64,000 bases of DNA from a virus. Position 1 is the stretch's first letter. Each line of letters starts with the position of its first letter. Under the pieces are notes generated by a model. That model ran no database searches. It was not told the origin of the DNA and worked only from the letters and a program-made list of their open reading frames with translations. Positions 23,701 through 32,520 of the stretch are shown here, one piece after another. Where the stretch lies: the IMG/VR virus record IMGVR_UViG_3300037258_000301, positions 62,001 through 126,000 of that record, one strand, 5' to 3'. The position numbers were made by a program, and so were the translations under genes.

Positions 23701-25536
23701 ATGCCCACCCAGTCGGACTATGCCGCCAACCTGGTGGCCGCCCTGGCCGCGTCCGAGCCCGACCTGGACACCTCCATCGGTACCCCGATCCGCAAGATCA
23801 TCGACGCCTTCGCCGAGCAACTCGCGGAAACCTCGGTCGACGCCAACCTGGTCACCTACCAGTACGACATCGACTCGAAGTCCGGCGGAGATCTCGACTC
23901 GTTCTGTGCGCTGTTCGGCATCACGAGGATCCCGGCCCAGCGGGCCCAGGGTGTCGTCACCTTCACTCGTCCCGATGACGCCTATGCCGCGACCACGATC
24001 TGCGTCGTCGCCTCAGGTACCCAGGTCGTGGCCTTCACCAACCCCTACATCTACGCCCAGACCACTCTGGCAGCGTCCCTGGGTGTCGGTCAGACGAGCG
24101 TCGACGTTCCGGTACAGGCCGTCATCGCGGGCTCGGCGGGCAACGTCGCGGCCGGCCTGCTCAGCACCATCGCTTCCAGCGTTTCTGGAGTGACCACCTG
24201 CGTCAACAACGACCCCCTCACCAATGGGTCCGATGCCGAGACCGATGCGGCGCTGCGGGCCCGCTTCAAGCAGACCGTCTTCCGATCCTTGGCCGGCACG
24301 AGCGCCATGTATGAGGCCGTAGCCCAGAGTGTGCCCACCGACCCCAGCACTCCCAGCACCTTCGCCGTCAGCGCGGTGAACGTGCTGGGCAGCTCGAAGC
24401 GTTACCGGGAACAGATCCAGGTCATCAGCGGTACCGCAACCTCCACCGTCACCAATGCGGCCTACATTTACGCCGATAACGTCTACTGCGGAACGGATAT
24501 CGACGCTGGCGCATTCCTTCAGCTCAGCACCGACTACACCTTCCAGCCCACCAATCCGTCGAATCGGTCCAACGCCACCGTCGTGATCACCTCAGCCAGC
24601 TCGAACATGCCCGACGGCTTGTACGACCTGGACTTCGAGTATGTACCCCAGTCCTCGCGCAATGATCCGGGCAACACTCGATTCGGCAATGGTGGCATCA
24701 ACAATCGAATCGACGTGTGGTGTGACGGTTCCATCCCCAGTGTGGCCACTCAGTCCGTCGTCTTCGAGAACAGCCTGACCTTCTCCAACCTGACGACGTC
24801 GCCGTACTACACCGGCTATTACACCAGTTCCAACTCCGCGTCGGGCACACCCACCACCGGAGCGATCTTCATTCCGCTGGTGTATGGGCCCATCACCAGC
24901 GTGCCCACCACGCTGAACATCGGCAGTACCGTCTACACCTACGGGACGGACTACTGGATCGTTTCGCGTAACGACTGCTTCGGTGGCGCACCCAACTCCA
25001 CCAGAGGAATCTTGTGGACGACCAATCCCTCCCGCATCCCGTCCAATGGCACCGCCTTCAGCATCCAGTACAACTACAACAGCGTCGCCTACGCGGTGCA
25101 GCAATCTATTCAGCAATGGCGGCTGGTCGGTACCGATGCGTGGATCCATGCCGGCGTGCAGGTTCCGATCAAGTTCAACCTCGCTGTCGTCTACAACCGA
25201 TCTTTCGACCCCACGGCAGTGAACACCTCGATCAACACAGCGCTGGCCACACTCTTGACCGGCTTGGGCTTCGATGCCGAACTGACGGTGTCCTCGGTAC
25301 TCAATGCGGTCTCCAACGTGCCCGGAGTACTGAACGTGCGCTTCTTGACGAGTACTGACGACGGTACGAACTACGCGATGCAGCAGATGTCGGTCTGGAG
25401 TTCAAACACCATCGTGAGCACCTACGCCTCGGCGGGCCGGGCCCAAGACGTCTTCTTCGCCGACAACCAGTACCCCGTCTTCTACGCGGCCAACCTTGTG
25501 CAGCGAGCGCCCAACTCGTTCTTGGTGGGGGCATGA
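23701..25536 (+). CDS. Baseplate J-like protein
   Basis: A 611-residue wedge protein of the gp6/GpJ family. The early region (PTQSDYAANLVAAL, GTPIRKIIDAFAEQLAE, GDLDSFCALFGI) and the middle VTFTRPDDAYAATTICVVAS, then SGVTTCVNNDPLTNGSDAETD and ALRARFKQTVFRSLAGT, match the conserved J architecture. The C-terminal half is beta-rich with a final domain (VLNAVSNVPGVLNVRF) like phage J proteins. It sits between the wedge gene and the next baseplate gene. Confidence 0.88.
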   Translation: MPTQSDYAANLVAALAASEPDLDTSIGTPIRKIIDAFAEQLAETSVDANLVTYQYDIDSKSGGDLDSFCALFGITRIPAQRAQGVVTFTRPDDAYAATTICVVASGTQVVAFTNPYIYAQTTLAASLGVGQTSVDVPVQAVIAGSAGNVAAGLLSTIASSVSGVTTCVNNDPLTNGSDAETDAALRARFKQTVFRSLAGTSAMYEAVAQSVPTDPSTPSTFAVSAVNVLGSSKRYREQIQVISGTATSTVTNAAYIYADNVYCGTDIDAGAFLQLSTDYTFQPTNPSNRSNATVVITSASSNMPDGLYDLDFEYVPQSSRNDPGNTRFGNGGINNRIDVWCDGSIPSVATQSVVFENSLTFSNLTTSPYYTGYYTSSNSASGTPTTGAIFIPLVYGPITSVPTTLNIGSTVYTYGTDYWIVSRNDCFGGAPNSTRGILWTTNPSRIPSNGTAFSIQYNYNSVAYAVQQSIQQWRLVGTDAWIHAGVQVPIKFNLAVVYNRSFDPTAVNTSINTALATLLTGLGFDAELTVSSVLNAVSNVPGVLNVRFLTSTDDGTNYAMQQMSVWSSNTIVSTYASAGRAQDVFFADNQYPVFYAANLVQRAPNSFLVGA

Positions 25537-25537
25537 G

Positions 25538-26848
25538 ATGACGACTCCCGCGAGTGGCAGCTCCTCGGTGACGGCGCCGATCCTCCTCGACTCCGATCAG
25601 TCCTCCATCTTCAACGGTCTGCTCACTACCGCATCAACCGACCTCATGACTCTCCAGCTGGAGAGCACTGCGGTCGAGGCGGCCAGTCCTACGCTCATCA
25701 CCACCACCAATCCTCTGCTGCCGGATCGGCTCATCACTTCTCGCTTGTCCCACATGGACCCCGACATCTACGACCTGTCCCCGAGCAGCCACTTGATGAA
25801 GCTACTCAAGGTCTTGATGGGCAACGCGGGTGCCGGAGCGCTGCGCAGGCAGTTCACCCAGAGCCGCATGGCCAACTCCTTCAGCGGCATGCACTTCTTG
25901 GACCTGGATCACTTCTACGGCGCGCTGTTCGGGATCCAACGCACCAATGTTGAGCTTCAGATCGATACCGGCTTCAACCCTTACGTTGATGCCACCGACG
26001 GCGCCACCTGGGACGACATCCACTCTCGGGATGCCTCCTACCGTGACCGCATCCAGAAGTTCGCCAACGCGATCTACCTGGGTGGCTCATACGCGGGCTT
26101 GCGAGCAATGGTGTCGGCGCTCACCGAGGCTGACTGTGAGATCTACGAGAGCTGGGAGTGGATTGACGAACAGGACGCGGGAATCGGTGTCCTGCCTCTC
26201 CAGAACTACACCTACACCTTCCTCCAGACCAACTTGACCTATGGAGCGATGCAGCCTCAAACCTGGGGTTTCTGGGGTGGTGGCAGCAGCAATATCTTCT
26301 CTGGTCGTACCGGACAGAAGAATCGCTCCGAGATCATCATTCAGCCACATCGCATCCTGACCGCCGATGAGACCTACGAGATCGTTCGGGTCATCGACGT
26401 CTTCAAGCCGGCCGGCACCAACTTCACGATCAACTCCAGCGGGATCGGAATCCAGACACCATTGGAGATCCGGGATGTCGCAGCAAGCAGTGAGTATTGG
26501 GACATCACCGTCAGCCTCATCCCCAACCCCGATCTTGCGCTAAGCCCTTATCCGGCGCAAACCTCACCGTGTGTACGACCGGCATTCTCCCAGTACCAAG
26601 GGGGCAGCTGGAATTACAACGCTGACCTGTCCACAGTGAGCAGTTACACGATGGAAAATGGCGTAGTGACGGGATCGCCTGACGACGAGACGATAGTTTT
26701 CACCGATGGCACCTCTCGGGTCTACGGCTCCAGCAACGCGGTGATGACGGCCGCACAGGCAGCTTCGGCCGAACTCGTCTCCGACGGTGTCCTCTCAGCA
26801 AGCCCCTATGCCCCGGCCCGATCGGTTGCGGGAGTGAGCGCTTCATGA
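25538..26848 (+). CDS. Baseplate protein (tail protein I / gp6-gp7-like position)
   Basis: A 436-residue protein. The ATG at 25538 follows the J-like stop by 1 nt. It contains FGIQRTNVELQIDTGFNPY and a helical region GSYAGLRAMVSALTEADC that resembles 'P2 gpI'-type wedge partners, in which an initial spoke domain is followed by receptor-side strands. It overlaps the next gene by ATGA. A role linking J to the fibre-like 1750-residue protein is inferred from gene order. Confidence 0.65.
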   Translation: MTTPASGSSSVTAPILLDSDQSSIFNGLLTTASTDLMTLQLESTAVEAASPTLITTTNPLLPDRLITSRLSHMDPDIYDLSPSSHLMKLLKVLMGNAGAGALRRQFTQSRMANSFSGMHFLDLDHFYGALFGIQRTNVELQIDTGFNPYVDATDGATWDDIHSRDASYRDRIQKFANAIYLGGSYAGLRAMVSALTEADCEIYESWEWIDEQDAGIGVLPLQNYTYTFLQTNLTYGAMQPQTWGFWGGGSSNIFSGRTGQKNRSEIIIQPHRILTADETYEIVRVIDVFKPAGTNFTINSSGIGIQTPLEIRDVAASSEYWDITVSLIPNPDLALSPYPAQTSPCVRPAFSQYQGGSWNYNADLSTVSSYTMENGVVTGSPDDETIVFTDGTSRVYGSSNAVMTAAQAASAELVSDGVLSASPYAPARSVAGVSAS

Positions 26849-29800
26849 CAAGCCCGAGTACGCTGCCTACGCCCTGGACCGGCTCTGTGCCGCTGAGCAG
26901 CCTTCTCCAGGCCATCAGCGTTGAGCCCAGGCTTGCGCTATCCAATCAGCAGGCAGACGACCCTCAGCGCTTCTGGGCCACCAACAACCGGCCTGCCACC
27001 TCCCAGGTCACCGAAGTCCTCCAGATCACTCTGGGGGTGCAGCGGCTCATCAACCATATCGTCTTCGACGTCAGTCACTTCCCCTGTGACGTCCAGGTTG
27101 AATACTGCGATCCAGAAACCAACATCTGGTTGCCGTGTCTGGATGCCCAAGCCATCGGGCCCACCCCCATCACCGCCGGCCTACGCGACTCCATCCCCTC
27201 GGTGCTACCGCCCATCAGCTCCATCGGCGGACACCTCCACCCGCAACACTCCTTCTCCGGTCACTGGCAGCATCTCGAACTGGCCATTCAGCCCGTCTTC
27301 ACGGCCAACATCAGGCTCCTGCTGATCCGGAACTCCACGGGACAACCCCCCACCGACAACTTCCAGAACCCCGTCGACTACTCGCTTGCGGTACGCCGCC
27401 TGAACCTGCAATACGTCGTGACGTCACTGTTGGACGTCCCCTCCACTCCCGGAGCGTTTGCCTCCACCACCGACCTATTCGGCTCGCCGGTCAGCTACAG
27501 CCTGCGCGTCAATGCGGCAGAAAATGTTCTTCGCAACACCAGCGCGACCGGCGGGACGCAAAGCGGTCAGCAGCTGATCTGGAAGTGCGAACCACAGCCA
27601 GTGCCATGGGCCGTCATCAACTTCTACCTCGATGTACGAAACATCGAGGGCGATGCACAGGTGATTGATCGCGTCTACGTGGACCCGCTCTACACAGGTC
27701 CTGCCATGAATCTCTACTACTCCGTCGACGATCCGAACGGAGTCTTCGTTCCCGGATTCGACCCGCTGCCTGATGGCGTCATCCAGGTCAACGACACCGA
27801 TGCCATCGGTGGCAACATTCTCTACTCCGGACTCGCCGGTGTCGGTGACATCGCTTTCGTCGACATCAACAACGTCGCCGTTGGATACGACCCGACTCAC
27901 TCTTGGTGGTTCGGCGGCCTCATCAATGCCAAGTATCGACACGACGGCACTGAAACGATCGACCATCCGATCATCGACACTGGCGATTGGCAATGCTGTC
28001 TGACCCCCTTCGGGTTCCTCTTCTCTACTTCGGGTGGCGACTACCTGTCGCTGCCGATCGCCAACTTCGATCCCGCTACGCCAGTGAACTTCCTGTTGTC
28101 TTATGACAGTTCCACGAACACCGTTACGGTGTGGATCCAGGTAGGTCCCACTTCCTACACCGGATCGGTGACGCTCACGACTATCCCGGTGGCGGTCACC
28201 AACATCCGGGTGGGCGGATTCCAGACGGAATACCCGGGTACGTCCGACATAGACTTCACCGAACTGCTGCTCAAGGTGGACGACGTTCCCGACACGGCGA
28301 CAGTCCTTGCCTTCCTCGCCAATCCAGACCCCTACGTCCTCAATGATACCTATCTGGGTAGCCAAGATCCTCGCGTGAACAACGCACTATTGCGTTATCA
28401 CATCGAGTTCTTCGACGGGATCAACAACCCGGCCGGCTTCATCGGTGGCCCACCCGACCGATACGCCGACCTGTCTTGGACGCCGATCACTCGGGACTAC
28501 ACCCTACAAAAAGGCTTCTGCAACTTCCTGCCGACGGCGGCCAAGTACATCAAGATGGAGTTCTCCGGTCTCGTCCCGGAAGCCTACGAACTCTACGAAC
28601 CGATCCAACGCACGGTGTTGACCTACCCCACGGCGTTGGGGGGCACTGGCGGCAACTCTCCGGCTCCGGTCGACCAACAACGTCCTGGCACCACCGCGAG
28701 CTGGAAAGTCAACCTGATGCTGTCCGCCAATCAGTACACCGGCGGTGTCAATCCCATCATTGGTACGGGCGGACTGCCAGGCAAGAACTACACGGCGACG
28801 ACCGCTCGGGCCATCACCAATCTCGAACAGCAGGCCCAGCTCGCCCTGAACAACTGGACCTGGCGCTTCTTGCCCAGTTCGTCTCCCACGGTGATGCCGT
28901 CCTTCTCCACGACCGGACCGCACAACTACGAAGAGGTCGACATCACGCCGACCACCAAGGTCGGCTACTTCGTGGGCCTGAAGTCGGTGGGTGCTTACCG
29001 GCTGGATTATTCGACCACGGCCGACACCGATCAGTACATCGACCTGTTTTATGACACCTCGAACTTGGCTCCAGCAACGAACTTCCTGCTTCCCCAACCC
29101 CATGCACTCACCTCCGGCGCCGCAGATTACGCCGAAGCTCAGTCGGTGGTGTTCAACTCTCAACGTGTGGTCTCGGCCATCCAGTTCGCCACCACTCAGT
29201 CCGATCCAACCCAGCTGCTACCCGACGACGGCTTCGACGATCCGACTCACACCTCATGGAACGTGGTGGGGGACGCGTCTTTCGCGCCCGGAGTGGAAGT
29301 CAACCAGATCGTTGGTTCGACCCTCCAGATCAGTCGTAACGCAACTGGAGTCACCTGGTCACAATTGACGTCCACCTATCAGACCTATCAGGAGATCATT
29401 AACCTCTCCACCATCACGTACTCGTCCATCATGCAGGGATTCTCGGTTCCGATGGACTCCGGCGGGGTGTCGAGCGGAGTGATCACATCGCCCCCGGGTG
29501 GTCGTGTGTACGCGGCCGGTCGGGTCGTGGCCGGCACAAACCTTTCTTCTCCGCTCTACGTTCAGATCGTTGACAACGATACGGGTGCCCTCCTGTCCGA
29601 AGAGGCCGTTACGGTACCGGCCAATTCGGTCGTTGAGTGGTACACCGGTTACCACATCGGAGATGGTGTCGATCCGCGTCCGATGCTGTGGAGTGACTTC
29701 TCGACACCCATCACCGCGCTTCCGATGCAGGACAACTTCACTCGTCCCAATGCCACCGTGCTCGGGGCGATGAACACCACCCAGGTCTGGGCCTACGATC

Positions 29801-32097
29801 TGGACAACAACGGGCTGCCGCTGTCCCTTCATATCGTTTCCGACAACGCCGAAGTCACGCTCCAGGGGCAAAAGAACTACGTCAACACCGGAAGTTTGTG
29901 GGGGTCCGTCGAGTTCAGCGTCCCCAACGCGATCAGTAACACCGCCGTCACCGGACCGAACATTTTGGCCAACGGAACCTTCGAGAACGCGACTATCGCC
30001 CCCTGGTCCGTCTCCGGCGGCACTCTATCGGCGTCGGCCTCTGGTACCGCGCATACCGGCTCCTACTCGCTGAAGGTGACGCCTGGTGGGGGAGCGAACG
30101 TCAGCATCGCTGCCGAGCAGTACATCAGCGTCACCGTGGGCGCGTCCTACTCCCTGGGTATGTGGAGCTGGTTTACCAACGCCGTCACGAGCAGCCACTT
30201 CGTCATCGGCATTTTCTGGTTCGACGCCAACCACAACGCGTTGACCAATCCCACCACGTCACTGAATGCCTCCGCTACGACGTGGACCAACAGCACCCTG
30301 ACGGCGGTTGCTCCGTCAGGAGCCGCTTACGCATCCGTCGGCGCCTCTCTTATCGGCACTCCGCCCACATCCGACATCTGGTACCTCGATGACGTCACGT
30401 TCACCACCAACGCCGAGGCGTACCTGATCAAGCTCGGTCCGACCGCGATGGACATGGCGGGCGAGCTGATGATGACTTCCGGTGCCGCTTTCGAGGCCCC
30501 CAACGCCTCGGTGCTCGTTCCCGGCGGCTCCGGTACCCAGTCGGTGGTCGGGGGCGATGACATCCGCATCGACTCGATGCCGACCATCCTGGTGCCGAGT
30601 GCTCAACGGGATGTCACTCAAGCCAGCGTTGATCCAGTAGCCACGCCGTACTCCCTGGTGATCTACCGCAACGGTAGTTGGGTTCGTACCGTCTCCCACG
30701 ACCGAGGCGCCCAGCCACTCGTCGGCATCAAGGGCAACCAGGGCCAGGAGTGGGCCAGTTATGCCTACACCCCCCTGAAATACGGTTCACCCCCCACCGA
30801 GACCATCTCTGGCATCCCCAGCGGCACCAATGGCGGTTGGGCCGCCGGCCAGAGCGGCAACTCTCTCTGGGTCACCAAGAGCGACCAGGACTGGCTCGCC
30901 ACCGGCACCTGGAACACCTCCGCAGCGCCTCGGCTTCCCGGTCGGGATGACTGCGGCTACCCCCTGATCGCCACCAGCAACGAATCAACCTTCGTCACCG
31001 ACGTCGAGTCCTATTACGGGGCGATGACCACCCACGTATCCACGCTGGCCGGTGCCGCCACCGGTACCAGCCCGCACGGCAATGTCCTGGTGCTCGACTA
31101 CGACCACGACATGTACATCGACGTCAACGGCAACATTCTGGTCAACGGCACCAGCTACGGGAACCTGTTTCCCGGCGGTATCCCTACTGGCAAGTCCATC
31201 ACGGTGCAGTGGGCCCAAACCTCCCGGCTGTCTTCGGCCACGCTGGGCGGTATCAGTCCGGCCCAGTTCCCTGACATGCTCATCGGCAAGGTGGCCGGCG
31301 TCATCGTCGGCCGCTTCGCCCACGGCAATCTCTCCATCTGGCGAGGCACTAAACGCGGAGTTGCTGGAGATGCCTACGCCGGCACGCCACCGAGTTGGTA
31401 CGGCCCCATCCAATCCGGCACCTGTTTCCGGGCCTGGGTGTGGGCGCCGGACGCCTCCAACATCGCACTCGACCCGACCATGCCGACCTGGAATACCGTC
31501 ACCCAAGACGGCTCGCTGACCTATGACCAGGTGGAGGGAGAGCAGCAGCTCACCTTCCCCAACCTGCGGGCCCAGTTGGTGCAGTACGGACCCTCACAGG
31601 ACGTGTGGGAGGTCGACGCGCTCTCGATGTTCGTCGATCCGATCGTCTGGAACTTCTCCACTGACGGCGGCTACACCTTCTACCCGGCCTATGAGATCCG
31701 CAACAACCCGCAGGGCGTCCTGGCCTTCCCGACCTCCATCGACGTCACGGAGCTGGGCCAGCTACCCGGCACGGGCCTGGTGTGGAGAGTTGTCAGTTAC
31801 GCTCCTGATTCGGTGATTTCCTCACTGGTGATTCGCCCGTGGTACGCGGGCCTGCTCTCCGGTAACAGTCAGCGGGTAGGGCTGGCCACCCAAGGTCCCA
31901 ATGTGATGCCCTACGATCATTTTGGCGACATCAATGCCGACGCTTCATTCCAGTTGTGGGACAAGCCCATTCCTCGCGAATGGTTCTTCGCGTATCGACC
32001 TTTGGCGACCACGACGACTTTGGGCACAGCGACGGGAGGGACCTTCCCCAGCAGTACGACCTACCCCGGACCCAGCCTCTACCCCGGTAACAGCTAG
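26845..32097 (+). CDS. Giant baseplate / adhesin-like protein
   Basis: A 1750-residue protein starting at an ATGA overlap, the last structural gene of the tail operon. The N-terminal 200 residues (RLINHIVFDVSHFPCDVQVE) look like an F5/8-type discoidin or baseplate-binding beta sandwich. Residues ~1040-1190 form a carbohydrate-binding-like jelly roll (NGTFENATIAPWSVSGGTL, then a terminal WYLDDV), typical of CBM4/9-like domains. Other stretches are concanavalin-like and mostly beta. No transmembrane segment or protease motif is seen. It is probably an elongated multi-domain adhesin on the baseplate rim. The exact receptor is unknown. Confidence 0.7.
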   Translation: MTSPSTLPTPWTGSVPLSSLLQAISVEPRLALSNQQADDPQRFWATNNRPATSQVTEVLQITLGVQRLINHIVFDVSHFPCDVQVEYCDPETNIWLPCLDAQAIGPTPITAGLRDSIPSVLPPISSIGGHLHPQHSFSGHWQHLELAIQPVFTANIRLLLIRNSTGQPPTDNFQNPVDYSLAVRRLNLQYVVTSLLDVPSTPGAFASTTDLFGSPVSYSLRVNAAENVLRNTSATGGTQSGQQLIWKCEPQPVPWAVINFYLDVRNIEGDAQVIDRVYVDPLYTGPAMNLYYSVDDPNGVFVPGFDPLPDGVIQVNDTDAIGGNILYSGLAGVGDIAFVDINNVAVGYDPTHSWWFGGLINAKYRHDGTETIDHPIIDTGDWQCCLTPFGFLFSTSGGDYLSLPIANFDPATPVNFLLSYDSSTNTVTVWIQVGPTSYTGSVTLTTIPVAVTNIRVGGFQTEYPGTSDIDFTELLLKVDDVPDTATVLAFLANPDPYVLNDTYLGSQDPRVNNALLRYHIEFFDGINNPAGFIGGPPDRYADLSWTPITRDYTLQKGFCNFLPTAAKYIKMEFSGLVPEAYELYEPIQRTVLTYPTALGGTGGNSPAPVDQQRPGTTASWKVNLMLSANQYTGGVNPIIGTGGLPGKNYTATTARAITNLEQQAQLALNNWTWRFLPSSSPTVMPSFSTTGPHNYEEVDITPTTKVGYFVGLKSVGAYRLDYSTTADTDQYIDLFYDTSNLAPATNFLLPQPHALTSGAADYAEAQSVVFNSQRVVSAIQFATTQSDPTQLLPDDGFDDPTHTSWNVVGDASFAPGVEVNQIVGSTLQISRNATGVTWSQLTSTYQTYQEIINLSTITYSSIMQGFSVPMDSGGVSSGVITSPPGGRVYAAGRVVAGTNLSSPLYVQIVDNDTGALLSEEAVTVPANSVVEWYTGYHIGDGVDPRPMLWSDFSTPITALPMQDNFTRPNATVLGAMNTTQVWAYDLDNNGLPLSLHIVSDNAEVTLQGQKNYVNTGSLWGSVEFSVPNAISNTAVTGPNILANGTFENATIAPWSVSGGTLSASASGTAHTGSYSLKVTPGGGANVSIAAEQYISVTVGASYSLGMWSWFTNAVTSSHFVIGIFWFDANHNALTNPTTSLNASATTWTNSTLTAVAPSGAAYASVGASLIGTPPTSDIWYLDDVTFTTNAEAYLIKLGPTAMDMAGELMMTSGAAFEAPNASVLVPGGSGTQSVVGGDDIRIDSMPTILVPSAQRDVTQASVDPVATPYSLVIYRNGSWVRTVSHDRGAQPLVGIKGNQGQEWASYAYTPLKYGSPPTETISGIPSGTNGGWAAGQSGNSLWVTKSDQDWLATGTWNTSAAPRLPGRDDCGYPLIATSNESTFVTDVESYYGAMTTHVSTLAGAATGTSPHGNVLVLDYDHDMYIDVNGNILVNGTSYGNLFPGGIPTGKSITVQWAQTSRLSSATLGGISPAQFPDMLIGKVAGVIVGRFAHGNLSIWRGTKRGVAGDAYAGTPPSWYGPIQSGTCFRAWVWAPDASNIALDPTMPTWNTVTQDGSLTYDQVEGEQQLTFPNLRAQLVQYGPSQDVWEVDALSMFVDPIVWNFSTDGGYTFYPAYEIRNNPQGVLAFPTSIDVTELGQLPGTGLVWRVVSYAPDSVISSLVIRPWYAGLLSGNSQRVGLATQGPNVMPYDHFGDINADASFQLWDKPIPREWFFAYRPLATTTTLGTATGGTFPSSTTYPGPSLYPGNS

Positions 32098-32116
32098 CCA
32101 TACCGGCGAGAAGGCT

Positions 32117-32146
32117 TTGCTCCTCCTCAGCGGCACATGCAATAAT
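32117..32146 (+). promoter_or_regulatory. Candidate promoter with TCAG spacer element
   Basis: TTGCTC (32117-32122) and AATAAT (32141-32146) are 18 nt apart. TCAG (32127-32130) is 10 nt before the -10. An 8-bp inverted repeat (GGCACATG 32132-32139, CATGTGCC 32150-32157) surrounds the -10, a position suited to an operator. It would drive the gene at 32215. Confidence 0.55.
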
Positions 32147-32214
32147 GCACATGTGCCGGATTTTGTGGTGTCTACCCATCGGGAGATCTCACCATCGTGA
32201 GGAAGGAGAGGCCC

Positions 32215-32520
32215 GTGTTGGAACAGGCCGTCTCTTCCGCTTTGTATCGACTCACCCTCCTGGAAAAGGCCCTTCACTCCACCGAATCGTGGTCCCTGTC
32301 CGTCGGTGCCGAGCGGGTACCGGCCACCCGCATCGTCACCGATGACGGCGTGACCTTTCGGGCCACGCTCTCCTCGCTGTGCGCGGCCGACCTGCCGATC
32401 GTGTCGTTGTGGTGCGGTGACGAACTCAGCGGCACTCGGGCACTCCCCTACGCGGATCACGGCGACGGCCTGGATGTCGAGTGGGGCATCAGCATGGGGA
32501 AAGGCGCGGTAGCGGCATGA
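32215..32520 (+). CDS. Small hypothetical protein before the helicase
   Basis: A 101-residue protein. GTG 32215 is chosen because AAGGAGAGG lies just upstream; an earlier in-frame GTG at 32197 has no ribosome site. The N-terminal helix is amphipathic (SSALYRLTLLEKAL), then the protein is beta-rich. It overlaps the helicase start by ATGA, so the two are coupled. The function is unknown; it may regulate or partner the helicase. Confidence 0.65.
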   Translation: MLEQAVSSALYRLTLLEKALHSTESWSLSVGAERVPATRIVTDDGVTFRATLSSLCAADLPIVSLWCGDELSGTRALPYADHGDGLDVEWGISMGKGAVAA

